DNA of 64,000 nt from an uncultured Alistipes sp. (GTDB taxonomy: Bacteria; Bacteroidota; Bacteroidia; Bacteroidales; Rikenellaceae). Numbering within the stretch: position 1 is the first letter of the stretch; each line of letters starts with the position of its first letter. The notes beneath the pieces are model-generated. The model was not told where the DNA came from. It saw only the letters and a list, made by a program, of their open reading frames with translations, and searched no databases. Shown piece after piece: positions 18,434 to 27,668 of this stretch. The position numbers and the translations under genes are program-made. The stretch lies in the NCBI GenBank assembly GCA_900539755.1, contig UQDC01000003.1, positions 62,001-126,000 on the forward strand, written 5' to 3'.

Positions 18434-19906
18434 TTACAATAAATGTTTGATTTTGGCGTAAGCCTCATTCCATGAGGTTGTATCCTGAGGCAGGAAGGTT
18501 TCCGTCTCAACCACCTTAGCGATCATGTCGCGCATCTGTTGCAAGGAGTTGACACATCCGGCAGCCCAAGCCTGCAACATAATATTACCGATAGCCGTAG
18601 CTTCCGAAGGTCCTGCCACAACAGGAATACCGATGGCATTGGCCGTCAATTGATCCAACAGTTTGTTTTTCGAACCACCACCGATAACATGCAATTTTTC
18701 AATCGGAAACGGTGCCAATGTACGGAACTTTTCAAGAATATCTTTGTATTTGATAGCCAACGATTCAAAGATGCAACGGATCAACTCAGGGTGAGATTGC
18801 GGTACAGGCTGTCCGCTCTTCGAGCAGAACTCACGGATCGCTGCGGTCATGCTGGGCGGATTTGCAAATGAAGGATCATCCGGATCAATGAATGACTGGA
18901 ACGGTGTTGCCCCTTCTGCCATCTTGACAATTTCCGGATAACTGTATTCAACACCCTCTTTCTTCCACTCTTTGATACACTGTTCGAGAATCCACATGCC
19001 AGTGATATTCTTCAACAGACGGGTGGTACCCTCTACACCCCCTTCATTGGTGATGTTCAGGGCTGCGGTCTCTTCGGTAATCACTGGTTCTTTCACCTCG
19101 ATACCCATCAACGACCAGGTACCCGAACTGAGATAAGCGAACTTCTCATCGGCAGCCGGCACAGCAGCCACAGCAGAAGCGGTATCGTGTCCAGCTACGG
19201 CAACCACTGGCACTTTACCAATACCTGTTTCAGCAGCCAAAGCATCGGTCAATGTACCGATCACCGTTCCTGTAGGCACTACCTCTCCGAACAGAGAACC
19301 TTTTACCCCCATTTTTTCGAGCAACTGCTCTTCCATCTTCTTGGTGCGAGGGTTCAGAATCTGAGAGGTTGAAGCGATTGTGTATTCGGTAACCATTTTA
19401 CCGGTCAACATATAGCTCAATGCATCCGGCATGAACAGAGCACGAACAGCAGCCTTCAGCGGAGACGAATTGTCACGTTTCATCGCATAGAGCTGGTAGA
19501 GGCTATTGAAATTCATCACCTGAATACCTGTCAAGCCGTACACCCCTTCACGAGACATTACGTTTTTGAAATACTCTTCAGGAGCACCCGTGGTATGCAA
19601 ATCACGATATGCGAGCGGCATACCGAGGATTTGGCCATCCTCGCCGATCAGCGCGAAATCGACACCCCAAGTATCGATACCGATCGAAGTAATTTTAACA
19701 CCCTCTTTCACGCAGGCCACCATACCCGCCTTGAGATGTTCATACAGCGAAAAGATATTCCAATAATAGTGTCCGCCCAACTCCAGAATCTGATTGGGGA
19801 AACGGGTCAACTCTTTCATCTGCAACTTACCGTCGCGCAGTGTACCCAAAATCGAACGGCCACTGGTTGCTCCCAGGTCGAAAGCCAAAAACGAAATTTG
19901 TTCCAT
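18434..19906 (-). CDS. rhaB: Rhamnulokinase
   Basis: 490 residues from the ATG of MEQISFLAFDLGATSGR. An in-frame ATG 60 codons upstream (20086) would add a Lys/Phe-rich stretch unlike any family member, and the leader word TTTAACCTAAC sits just before the chosen start. FGGY-family sugar kinase: phosphate-1 loop FDLGATSGRS, IGIDTWGVDF with the catalytic-base Asp, AVAGHDTASAVAAVP, YLSSGTWSLMGIE, and the C-terminal adenosine motif VIGGGSKNKLLDQLTANA. It phosphorylates L-rhamnulose at O1. It is first in the rha operon. No AraC-type RhaR/RhaS regulator is adjacent. Confidence 0.93.
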   Translation of the reverse strand: MEQISFLAFDLGATSGRSILGTLRDGKLQMKELTRFPNQILELGGHYYWNIFSLYEHLKAGMVACVKEGVKITSIGIDTWGVDFALIGEDGQILGMPLAYRDLHTTGAPEEYFKNVMSREGVYGLTGIQVMNFNSLYQLYAMKRDNSSPLKAAVRALFMPDALSYMLTGKMVTEYTIASTSQILNPRTKKMEEQLLEKMGVKGSLFGEVVPTGTVIGTLTDALAAETGIGKVPVVAVAGHDTASAVAAVPAADEKFAYLSSGTWSLMGIEVKEPVITEETAALNITNEGGVEGTTRLLKNITGMWILEQCIKEWKKEGVEYSYPEIVKMAEGATPFQSFIDPDDPSFANPPSMTAAIREFCSKSGQPVPQSHPELIRCIFESLAIKYKDILEKFRTLAPFPIEKLHVIGGGSKNKLLDQLTANAIGIPVVAGPSEATAIGNIMLQAWAAGCVNSLQQMRDMIAKVVETETFLPQDTTSWNEAYAKIKHLL

Positions 19907-20094
19907 TGATTCAGTTAGGTTAAATTCCACACGACAGCTACAGCCGCCACACGGAAACGTTGTTCTATTTATTAAATCGAGTGCACCATCCTTTAAATTT
20001 TGACCGCGTTTTAGTACGAAGAAAAACTTTTTGTATTTTAGGTTTTTCTTCTCAAAAAACCGATTCAAAGGCATTTCGAAAAGCACCGGTGTAA

Positions 20095-20102
20095 CAAATA
20101 TA
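20095..20102 (-). promoter_or_regulatory. Possible -7 element for the rha operon
   Basis: CAAATATA on the + strand is TATATTTG on the - strand, matching TAnnTTTG. It would give a leader of roughly 180 nt before rhaB. No clear TTTG at -33. Confidence 0.4.
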
Positions 20103-20422
20103 GGACTTTATTTGGAACCCTCACCCTTTAAATTATGACTTTCGCCCTGTATTTTTTGCATAAAAAAGTCATGATCGTCAGCCATCTAATTACACTCAAC
20201 CCTTTGGCAGCCCACACCACACAACCGCTCCAGCCATTTCACATCCTAACGTAAAAAATTGGCAACACAACTCTCCTGCGCATCGAAATTTCCTTACAAC
20301 GCACACCACTTCGGCCATACAGACACTTCACAAGAGAGTCTATATCACATTCCACACAAATGAAACAGTCCTCCTTTATAATAAGAGATGACCGAACCGA
20401 ATGTTTTTGCCTAAGAAAATAT
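20103..20422. other. Divergent intergenic region rhaB / PurF-like gene
   Basis: No gene seen. The region holds the promoters of two divergent units and is AT-rich; no operator dyad stands out by eye. Confidence 0.4.
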
Positions 20423-20430
20423 TACCTTTG
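20423..20430 (+). promoter_or_regulatory. -7 element before the Cys-less PurF-like gene
   Basis: TACCTTTG matches TAnnTTTG, 43 bp before the ATG at 20474. A TTTG lies upstream at 20406-20409, with a shorter spacing (13 nt) than usual. Confidence 0.5.
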
Positions 20431-20473
20431 TAGCTCAGCACCATTTTAAACAGATCAAGACAGTATATAAAAC

Positions 20474-21880
20474 ATGGGCGGATTTTTTGGAACCATCAAA
20501 AAAAGCTCCTGTGTGACCGACCTCTTTTACGGGGTTGACTACAACTCGCACATGGGGACCAAACGCGCCGGTATGGCTACTTTTGATAACGGCAATTTTT
20601 CCCGCGCGATTCACAACATCTCCAACTCTTATTTCCGTACAAAATTCGAATCGGAGCTACCCACCTTTTCGGGAAATTCGGGGATAGGCGTCATCAGTGA
20701 CACCGATGCTCAACCGATTATTGTAAATTGCCACTTGGGCAAGTTTGCCATTGTTACGGTAGCCATGATTACCAACCTCGCCACGTTAGAGCGTGAGTTA
20801 CTGGCTAAGGGAAATCACTTCAGCGAACACAGCAACGGCATCACTAACCAGACCGAATTGGTTGCCATGCTGATCTCAGAGGGAAAAACCTTTACTGAAG
20901 GTATTGAGAACGTCTACCGCCAGATCAAAGGCTCCTGCTCCATGCTGTTATTGACCGAGAACGGCATCATTGCAGCACGGGACAAATATGGACGTACACC
21001 GATTATCTTAGGCAAAGGAGCCGATGGCTATGCACTCTCCTCTGAAAGCTGTGCATTCGACAACCTAGGTTACAACATCGACTATTTTGTCGGTCCTGGA
21101 GAGATTCTGTTAGTCAACGCCGACGGATATACCCAGCTACGCAAACCGGGCAAGAAGATGCAGATTTGCTCATTCCTGTGGGTGTATTACGGTTACCCCG
21201 TTTGCAAATACGAAGGCAACAATGTTGACCAGATGCGTTACGACTGCGGTGTCGAGATGGGTAAAAACGATGAAATTGAAGCCGATTTCGTTTCGGGTAT
21301 TCCGGACTCTGGAATTGGCATGGCCCTCGGATATGCTGCCGGGAAAGGCATCCCATACAAACGCGGTTTTGTCAAATATACACCGACATGGCCCCGCAGC
21401 TTCACCCCATCCAACCAACAGATGCGTGAGCTGGTTGCTAAAATGAAATTGATCCCCAACAAACAAATGCTTCGTGGAAAACGTGTAGTATTCTGCGACG
21501 ACTCGATTGTACGAGGCACTCAATTACGGGACCACGTAGCTGAGTTATATGATTATGGCGTTAAGGAGATCCATATCCGCATCAGCTGTCCACCGCTGAT
21601 CTACCCCTGTAAATTTCTCAATTTCAGTGCATCAAAATCTGAAATGGAGTTAATTACCCGCCGCATGATCCTCAAATTGGAGGGTGATGCAAACAAAAAT
21701 TTACCGTTGTACGCCACAACCGGTTCAAAACAGTATTGCGATCTCGTCGAGAGCATTCGTCAACAGATGAATGTAAACTCTCTGAAATTCAATCCGGTTG
21801 AAACCTTGGTTAAAGCGATTGGACTCCCGAAAGAGTGTATCTGTACGCACTGTTTCGACGGCAGTAGCTATGACGACTAA
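20474..21880 (+). CDS. PurF-family amidophosphoribosyltransferase-like protein lacking the N-terminal Cys
   Basis: 468 residues with the two-domain PurF layout: N-terminal Ntn glutaminase-like domain (about 1-230) and C-terminal type I phosphoribosyltransferase domain with the PRPP loop VVFCDDSIVRGTQL (about residues 335-350). In true PurF the residue after Met1 is the catalytic Cys (MCGI...). Here the protein begins MGGFFG, with Gly in that place, so glutamine hydrolysis by the usual mechanism should not be possible. The next nearby Cys (KKSSCVTDL) is too far in. It may use free ammonia, be regulatory, or have another PRPP-linked function. A second, Cys-containing relative lies at 23132-25033. 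Both ends look intact, so it is not an obvious pseudogene. Confidence 0.8.
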   Translation: MGGFFGTIKKSSCVTDLFYGVDYNSHMGTKRAGMATFDNGNFSRAIHNISNSYFRTKFESELPTFSGNSGIGVISDTDAQPIIVNCHLGKFAIVTVAMITNLATLERELLAKGNHFSEHSNGITNQTELVAMLISEGKTFTEGIENVYRQIKGSCSMLLLTENGIIAARDKYGRTPIILGKGADGYALSSESCAFDNLGYNIDYFVGPGEILLVNADGYTQLRKPGKKMQICSFLWVYYGYPVCKYEGNNVDQMRYDCGVEMGKNDEIEADFVSGIPDSGIGMALGYAAGKGIPYKRGFVKYTPTWPRSFTPSNQQMRELVAKMKLIPNKQMLRGKRVVFCDDSIVRGTQLRDHVAELYDYGVKEIHIRISCPPLIYPCKFLNFSASKSEMELITRRMILKLEGDANKNLPLYATTGSKQYCDLVESIRQQMNVNSLKFNPVETLVKAIGLPKECICTHCFDGSSYDD

Positions 21881-21888
21881 ACCCTACT

Positions 21889-21932
21889 GCTTCGCCGGGT
21901 TTTCACCTCAACGGTAAAAATCCGGCCGAAGC
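21889..21932. repeat. Long hairpin after the PurF-like gene
   Basis: GCTTCG-CCGG ... CCGG-C-CGAAGC with an inner TTTT/AAAA and ACC/GGT pairing. It lies 9 bp after the stop codon without a T tract; it may be a transcript-end or stability structure. Confidence 0.6.
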
Positions 21933-22119
21933 CGCATAGGTTTATAACCAGTCCCAACCAAAGCGCAATCCGATTTTACCGACACAACCCAGTGCACACT
22001 GCAATGCGAAGCTATCGCAAGATAGATTTGTTATTATGGGCTCGATAATCGGGACAGTTCTCAAAATCGAGTTAACCAAATCAAAAAAAATTGCACTACG
22101 GGAGACACCGAACTATTTA

Positions 22120-22179
22120 GGACTCTACAATTATTAGGGATATTGCAACACAGATCTACTTTTACAAATTGTAGAGTCC
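22120..22179. repeat. 13-bp inverted repeat in an intergenic region
   Basis: GGACTCTACAATT and AATTGTAGAGTCC are perfect inverted copies separated by 34 bp of AT-rich sequence. No gene lies within; it could be a large hairpin or a small mobile-element remnant. Confidence 0.6.
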
Positions 22180-22228
22180 TTATCAAAGGGTTCTTCAGTA
22201 ATTTGTAAAGGTAATTTACATAAACAAT

Positions 22229-22262
22229 AAAGGGATGGCATGAATGCCATCCCTTTTTCTTT
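22229..22262. terminator. Terminator between convergent PurF-like and rubrerythrin genes
   Basis: AAAGGGATGGCAT / ATGCCATCCCTTT stem with a very short loop, followed by TTCTTT on the + strand and preceded by AATAAA-rich sequence, so it can act on both strands. Confidence 0.75.
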
Positions 22263-22300
22263 GCCAATCATACGATCTGCAAAAACAGACCCGCAGATTA

Positions 22301-22879
22301 TTAATAGTTTTGTTTCATCGGCTCGAAGAATGCCTGCGGATGTGCACATGCCGGGCAGCTCTCAGGAGCGGTCTTGCCTTTGTGTACATAACCACAGTTG
22401 CGGCACTGCCAGAAGATCTCCTCATCACGAGAGAAGACATCACCAGCCTCAACGTGAGCCAACAGTTTACGATAACGAATCTCGTGCTGCTCCTCAACGG
22501 TAGCTACATTGCGGAAAACGGCTGCGATTGCGGGGAAACCCTCCTCCTCTGCAATAGCTGCGAATTCCGGATACATTTCAGCCCACTCTTCGTTCTCGCC
22601 TGCTGCTGCAGCGGCCAAATTTTCCATCGTGGTACCGATCTTGCCGGCAGGATAGCTGGCAGTAATCTCTACCATACCACCCTCGAGGAATTTGAAGAAA
22701 CGTTTTGCATGTTCTTTCTCCTGCTCTGCAGTTTCCATGAAGACGCCTGAGATCTGCTCATAACCCTCTTTCTTGGCCACACTGGCAAAAAAGGTGTAAC
22801 GTGAACGTGCCTGTGATTCTCCAGCGAATGACTTTAACAGATTCTGCTCCGTTCTAGTCCCTTTAACACTCTTTCCCAT
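22301..22879 (-). CDS. Rubrerythrin
   Basis: 192 residues. The N-terminal ferritin-like four-helix domain has the diiron Glu/His motifs (GESQARSRYTFFA, METAEQEKEHAKRFF, NVATVEEQHEIRYRKLL). The C-terminal rubredoxin domain has two Cys pairs (WQCRNCGYVH and SCPACAHPQ). Rubrerythrin is a cytosolic NADH-peroxidase component that removes H2O2 in anaerobes. It lies between the two PurF-family genes but on the opposite strand, so no functional link is implied. Confidence 0.95.
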   Translation of the reverse strand: MGKSVKGTRTEQNLLKSFAGESQARSRYTFFASVAKKEGYEQISGVFMETAEQEKEHAKRFFKFLEGGMVEITASYPAGKIGTTMENLAAAAAGENEEWAEMYPEFAAIAEEEGFPAIAAVFRNVATVEEQHEIRYRKLLAHVEAGDVFSRDEEIFWQCRNCGYVHKGKTAPESCPACAHPQAFFEPMKQNY

Positions 22880-23105
22880 AGTTTCAATTTTATTAAATGG
22901 TTGTCTAACTGATTTTTCTTACATCACAAAGAAAGGTGATTCGTTTCCGATTTCCAAATATTTCCAATCGGTAATTTTGATAGTCTGATAAGCGAATCCA
23001 ATACGGTATTAAAACTTCTCTGCAAAACAAGGTTTAACGCAAAATTCGTGCAAATTCTCTTAAAGAAAAAATGTGTATCTTTTATCACATCCCATGAAAA
23101 AGACG

Positions 23106-23113
23106 TATCTTTG
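23106..23113 (+). promoter_or_regulatory. -7 element before the purF candidate
   Basis: TATCTTTG matches the consensus, 18 bp before the ATG at 23132. This short leader supports that start over the longer in-frame one at 23048, which lies upstream of the promoter. Confidence 0.55.
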
Positions 23114-23131
23114 GCCATATTTGAAATCATT

Positions 23132-25033
23132 ATGAGCGATTCGATTAAACACGAATGCGGCATTGCATTCGTCCGGCTGCTCAAGCCGTTGGATTTCTAT
23201 CTAAAGAAGTACGGCACCCCGTTTTACGGCCTCAACAAGATGCAGATCCTGATGGAGAAGCAACACAACCGCGGGCAAGATGGTGCCGGTCTGGCGAACA
23301 TCAAACTTTACCCCAAGCCAGGACATGTTTACATCAACCGCATCCGCTCAAACGATGCGACCCCCATTAAAGATATTTTCCAACGTATTCATCAGAAGAT
23401 CGAAACAGCGGTCGCAACAGATCCTTCGATCTTGAAGAATCCGACCTGGCTCAAAGAGCACATGGAATTCACAGGGGAGGTCTTTCTTGGCCACCTGCGT
23501 TACGGCACGTTCGGAAAAAACAACATCGAAAATGTCCACCCGGTCTCTCGGGAAAACAACTGGATGACCCGCAGTTTAGTTGTAGCTGGAAACTTTAACC
23601 TTACAAACATCGACGAACTGTACGGCCGTTTGGTCGATTTGGGACAATACCCCTCGGCAAAAACAGATACCGTAACTATTCTGGAACGCATCGGTCATTT
23701 CCTCGACCGCGAAAACGAAGACAAATACCGCTACTTTAAAGAGAAGGGCTACTCCAAACGTGAAATCACCGATCTGCTGGCCCAACACATCGACCTCAAG
23801 GAGATTCTGTCCCTATCGGCACGCCGCTGGGATGGCGGATATGTAATCGGAGGCATGATCGGTCACGGAGATGCGTTCGTGATGCGTGATCCGTGCGGAA
23901 TTCGTCCTGCCTATTATTATATAGATGATGAGGTAATCGTCGCTGCTTCTGAGCGGGCCGTAATCCAAACAACCTTCAATGTCAGCTACGACAGTGTACT
24001 GGAACTCACCCCAGGTCATGCTTTAATGGTACGTCGGGATGGCAACTACTCCATCGAGCGCTTCATTGCCCCTCAAGAGGTTCGTCCTTGCTCTTTCGAA
24101 CGTATCTATTTCTCTCGAGGCAGCGATCAAGATATTTACAAGGAACGGAAAGCGTTAGGACGACTCTTGATACCGCAAATTCTGAAAAGTATCGATGACG
24201 ACATCGAACACACCGTCTTTTCGTACATTCCCAACACCGCGGAAAGTGCCTTTTTCGGATTGACGGAGGGGTTGGATGCCACTTGTGCTGAAACCCGGGT
24301 CAAAAAGATCATGGCCGAGAAAGAGCACCTGACCGAAGAACGTCTGCACGAAATTTTACATTATCGGCCCCGGATTGAAAAGGTAGCCATCAAGGATGTC
24401 AAGATGCGCACATTCATTACGCAGGATGACGAACGGGACGACTTGGTAACCCACGTATATGACATTACGTATGGAACCGTACATCCCGGACAAGATAATT
24501 TGGTTGTGATCGATGACTCGATCGTGCGAGGCACCACACTGCGACGCAGCATTATCCGCATCCTTGACCGCCTCAAACCCAAGAAAATCATTATCTGCTC
24601 GTCCGCGCCACAGATTCGCTATCCGGATTGTTATGGCATTGATATGTCACGCTTGGGTGATTTCGTCGCCTTCAAAGCGGCCATCGCTCTACTTAAAGAG
24701 CGTGGCATGAATCATGTCATCGACGATGTATATCACCGGGCCAAAATTCAGATGGGGCTCGAGCGCAGCGAAGTGGTCAACTGTGTAAAGAAAATTTACG
24801 AACCATTTACCGATCAGGAGATTTCGGATAAGGTTGCACAAATTGTCACTACACCCGACATCAACGCCAAGGTAGAGGTTATTTACCAAAGTGTTGAGAA
24901 CCTGCACCGAGCTATTCCGGTTCACAATGGCGACTGGTATTTTACAGGCAACTATCCCACCCCCGGTGGAAACGTAGTAGCCAATAAAGCATTTATTAAT
25001 TTTTACGAAAACCGAAACGAGCGAGCCTATTGA
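23132..25033 (+). CDS. Amidophosphoribosyltransferase (PurF family, long form)
   Basis: 633 residues from the ATG of MSDSIKHECG. The glutaminase Cys is at residue 9 (HECGIAF), so the first eight residues form a short propeptide that must be cleaved to expose the N-terminal nucleophile. The Ntn domain continues with MEKQHNRGQDGAGL and the PRTase domain has the PRPP loop VVIDDSIVRGTTLRR. It should make 5-phosphoribosylamine from PRPP and glutamine, the first step of purine synthesis. It is longer than E. coli PurF (505 residues), with insertions between the domains and at the C-terminus, as in some Bacteroidota homologues. An in-frame start at 23048 is less likely because a promoter lies downstream of it. 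Confidence 0.8.
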   Translation: MSDSIKHECGIAFVRLLKPLDFYLKKYGTPFYGLNKMQILMEKQHNRGQDGAGLANIKLYPKPGHVYINRIRSNDATPIKDIFQRIHQKIETAVATDPSILKNPTWLKEHMEFTGEVFLGHLRYGTFGKNNIENVHPVSRENNWMTRSLVVAGNFNLTNIDELYGRLVDLGQYPSAKTDTVTILERIGHFLDRENEDKYRYFKEKGYSKREITDLLAQHIDLKEILSLSARRWDGGYVIGGMIGHGDAFVMRDPCGIRPAYYYIDDEVIVAASERAVIQTTFNVSYDSVLELTPGHALMVRRDGNYSIERFIAPQEVRPCSFERIYFSRGSDQDIYKERKALGRLLIPQILKSIDDDIEHTVFSYIPNTAESAFFGLTEGLDATCAETRVKKIMAEKEHLTEERLHEILHYRPRIEKVAIKDVKMRTFITQDDERDDLVTHVYDITYGTVHPGQDNLVVIDDSIVRGTTLRRSIIRILDRLKPKKIIICSSAPQIRYPDCYGIDMSRLGDFVAFKAAIALLKERGMNHVIDDVYHRAKIQMGLERSEVVNCVKKIYEPFTDQEISDKVAQIVTTPDINAKVEVIYQSVENLHRAIPVHNGDWYFTGNYPTPGGNVVANKAFINFYENRNERAY

Positions 25034-25125
25034 TTCCGTTTCTGACCATAATTATATATACATTGTCAAATGGTCATAGACGAGGCAGGTACCAGCCCGC
25101 TCGACATATATAAAAGTTCAACGAG

Positions 25126-27324
25126 ATGGCACCTTTCAAAAAAATCGGACTGCTTTTGTTGGTTGTTTTGGCCAGCATCTGGAACCTAAGTGCGCAGGAA
25201 AATCCCGTACATTGGAAAACTTCGGTCGAAAAGGGTTCTAATGGAGTCTATACGATTCGTTTCACCGCTCGCATAGACGCTCCATGGCATATGTATGACA
25301 TGGGGCCATATGAAGGTGGGCCGAATGCAACAACCATCACCTTTACTCCAGACAAAAGCTATTCGCTGGTCGGCTCTGTAAAACAGGTAAGCACCCCTAC
25401 AAAAAAATACGATCCTCTTTTCGAAATGGAGATCGGCACCTTTGCAGGAAAGGCCATGTTTACACAGCAGGTCAAATTGGCCCCCTCAGTTTCCGAAGCC
25501 CGCATCTTAGCAACAGTTGAATGGATGGCTTGCGATGAGAGCAGTTGTCTTCCGCCGTCCGATCAAGAGTTGGTCATCCGCGTAGAAAATTCGGATGCCC
25601 AGCAGGAAGTTGCTACACCCACAAACACGGGTAAATCCACCTCCGGTAACACCAACTCAACAACTGGACAAGCGACAGATTCCAATACCTCTACAACCGA
25701 GGGTGCAGGAACTGACACCCAAAACGCAGCGATTTCAACACTCAATGGAAATTCTTCAACAACCGAAAATTCCATATCCGAAACAATCTCTTCGGCTGCA
25801 ACTGAATTAACTTCAACTGATGGCACAGAAGGATCCACTTCGTCAAGTCGTGGAGGTTCACTTTGGAGTGCGATTATTGAGGCCATTTTGTGGGGATTTG
25901 CGGCACTGCTTACCCCTTGCGTCTTCCCAATGGTCCCCATGACAGTCTCATTCTTCCTCAAAGGGAGTGAAAACAAGACCCGCGGACGCACCATGGCCGC
26001 ATTGTATGGACTCTGCATCATCCTGCTGTACACCGTCCCGATTGCTGTCATTATCCTGATCACCCAGATCATTGGAGGAGAAGCCGTCACCGCCGATATT
26101 TTCAATTGGCTGGCGACCCATTGGCTGCCCAATATCATCTTCTTCCTGGTCTTCATGGTTTTCGCAGCCTCATTTTTCGGTGCCTTCGAAATCACGATGC
26201 CCAGTTGGCTCATCAACAAAAGTGACAGCAAAGCAGACAAAGGAGGCTTGGTCGGTGTCTTTTTCATGGCATTGACCCTGGTACTGGTCTCCTTCTCCTG
26301 CACCGGACCGATTGTCGGCTCCGTTCTAATTAAATCTACCTCAGGAGAGGTATGGGCTCCCGTAGTTACCATGCTGGCCTTCTCGGCAGCTTTTGCCCTG
26401 CCTTTCACCCTTTTTGCTCTATTCCCCTCTCTTTTGAAAAACCTGCCCAAGAGCGGCGGATGGCTCAATTCTGTCAAAGTCGTACTCGGATTTTTGGAAC
26501 TGGCTCTCGGCCTGAAATTCCTCAGTGTTGCTGACCAAACCTACCATTGGGGCATCCTCGATCGGGAGATCTATCTGGCTTTGTGGATCACTATCTTCTC
26601 TCTGTTAGGTCTATACCTACTGGGCAAGATCCGATTCGCACACGACAGCGACACACAAAAAATTGGAGTTCCGAGGCTTCTGTTGGCGATCATTACCTTT
26701 GCTTTTGTCATCTACATGCTGCCTGGCATGTGGGGTGCACCACTAAAAGGGTTATCCGGTTATTTGCCCCCGATGCACACACAAGACTTCGTACTCGGAG
26801 CTGAAACTCCAACCCCTTCAGCCCCATCTTCCACCGCATCGGCTGGATCTCCTGCACCGAAATACAGTGATTTTTTAAGTCTTCCACACGGCCTGAACGG
26901 ATTCTTCGACTACAACGAAGCGTTGGAATACGCCCGCAAAGTCCACAAACCGCTGTTTGTGGATTACACTGGGCATGGCTGTGTCAATTGTCGCGAAATG
27001 GAAGCCCGCGTTTGGTCTGACCCGCAGGTATTGGAGTTGTTACGCAATGATTTCGTAATTGTAGCACTCTACTCAGACGATAAAAAAGAGTTACCGCAAG
27101 AGGATTGGGTGACAACTGAAAATGGCAAAGTTTTGAAAGGTTTAGGGAAAATAAACGCACATTTCGCCCATAAACAGTTCGGCATCAATTCGCAGCCCTA
27201 CTACATGATTCTCGATACGACAGGGAAACAACTGGTTCCAGGTCGCGGATACAATCTCGACATCGATCAGTTCGTCAAATTTCTACAAACGGGACGAGAC
27301 CAGTTTTACGCTGCAGGCAAATAA
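25126..27324 (+). CDS. dsbD: Thiol:disulfide interchange protein DsbD
   Basis: 732 residues: signal peptide (MAPFKKIGLLLLVVLASIWNLSA), N-terminal periplasmic nDsbD-like domain with two Cys (ACDESSCLPP), then a Ser/Thr-rich linker at about residues 165-245. A membrane block of about eight helices has the redox Cys pair in LLTPCVFPMVPM and FSCTGPIVG, and the C-terminal thioredoxin domain has CVNC (YTGHGCVNCREME). It moves electrons from cytosolic thioredoxin across the inner membrane to periplasmic thiol proteins. The long Thr/Ser linker is notable but common in secreted Bacteroidota proteins. A strong terminator follows. Confidence 0.92.
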   Translation: MAPFKKIGLLLLVVLASIWNLSAQENPVHWKTSVEKGSNGVYTIRFTARIDAPWHMYDMGPYEGGPNATTITFTPDKSYSLVGSVKQVSTPTKKYDPLFEMEIGTFAGKAMFTQQVKLAPSVSEARILATVEWMACDESSCLPPSDQELVIRVENSDAQQEVATPTNTGKSTSGNTNSTTGQATDSNTSTTEGAGTDTQNAAISTLNGNSSTTENSISETISSAATELTSTDGTEGSTSSSRGGSLWSAIIEAILWGFAALLTPCVFPMVPMTVSFFLKGSENKTRGRTMAALYGLCIILLYTVPIAVIILITQIIGGEAVTADIFNWLATHWLPNIIFFLVFMVFAASFFGAFEITMPSWLINKSDSKADKGGLVGVFFMALTLVLVSFSCTGPIVGSVLIKSTSGEVWAPVVTMLAFSAAFALPFTLFALFPSLLKNLPKSGGWLNSVKVVLGFLELALGLKFLSVADQTYHWGILDREIYLALWITIFSLLGLYLLGKIRFAHDSDTQKIGVPRLLLAIITFAFVIYMLPGMWGAPLKGLSGYLPPMHTQDFVLGAETPTPSAPSSTASAGSPAPKYSDFLSLPHGLNGFFDYNEALEYARKVHKPLFVDYTGHGCVNCREMEARVWSDPQVLELLRNDFVIVALYSDDKKELPQEDWVTTENGKVLKGLGKINAHFAHKQFGINSQPYYMILDTTGKQLVPGRGYNLDIDQFVKFLQTGRDQFYAAGK

Positions 27325-27343
27325 ACTCAACATAATCGATTGT

Positions 27344-27380
27344 ACGATCCCGAACGTGTTTACGTTCGGGATCGTTATTG
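27344..27380 (+). terminator. Terminator after dsbD
   Basis: 14-bp stem ACGATCCCGAACGT / ACGTTCGGGATCGT with a GTTT loop, followed by TATTGATT. Confidence 0.75.
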
Positions 27381-27571
27381 ATTAGCACTGCCAATCTGAA
27401 TACTCCACAAATAATCTCTAAAATAGATCTGAGCAACAGATATTACCCACATAACACCCCAATCACCCAACCAAACATCGTTCTATTTCACGCCCTATGC
27501 TGACATACAGGGCTACACTTCGTCCTATATTCAATTATATATGGAGTTTCACAACCTTTGGATTTGAGCTA

Positions 27572-27602
27572 TTGATAGATTGGTAAAAATGCACTACTTT
27601 TG
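27572..27602 (+). promoter_or_regulatory. Promoter of the CAU tRNA
   Basis: TTG (27572-27574), 20-nt spacer, TACTTTTG (27595-27602), matching the Bacteroidota -33/-7 pattern. The tRNA begins 67 bp downstream. Confidence 0.55.
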
Positions 27603-27668
27603 TGTCCGACAATTAGAGACAAATGGTGATAACTTGTTATTTGACTCTGATTGTCTATCAATAAGGCA

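Noticed and set aside
19907..20086. 60-residue N-terminal extension of rhaB
   Set aside because: The Lys/Phe-rich extension precedes the standard start of the FGGY kinase fold.
20474..21880. Considered as a glutamate synthase or GlmS-type glutaminase
   Set aside because: The PRPP loop DDSIVRG and overall length identify the PurF family; only the Cys is missing.
25563..26477. 304-codon open frame on the - strand within dsbD
   Set aside because: It lies entirely opposite a well-supported membrane protein; the low-complexity Ser/Val-rich translation is what the antisense of a Thr/Ser linker and helices gives.
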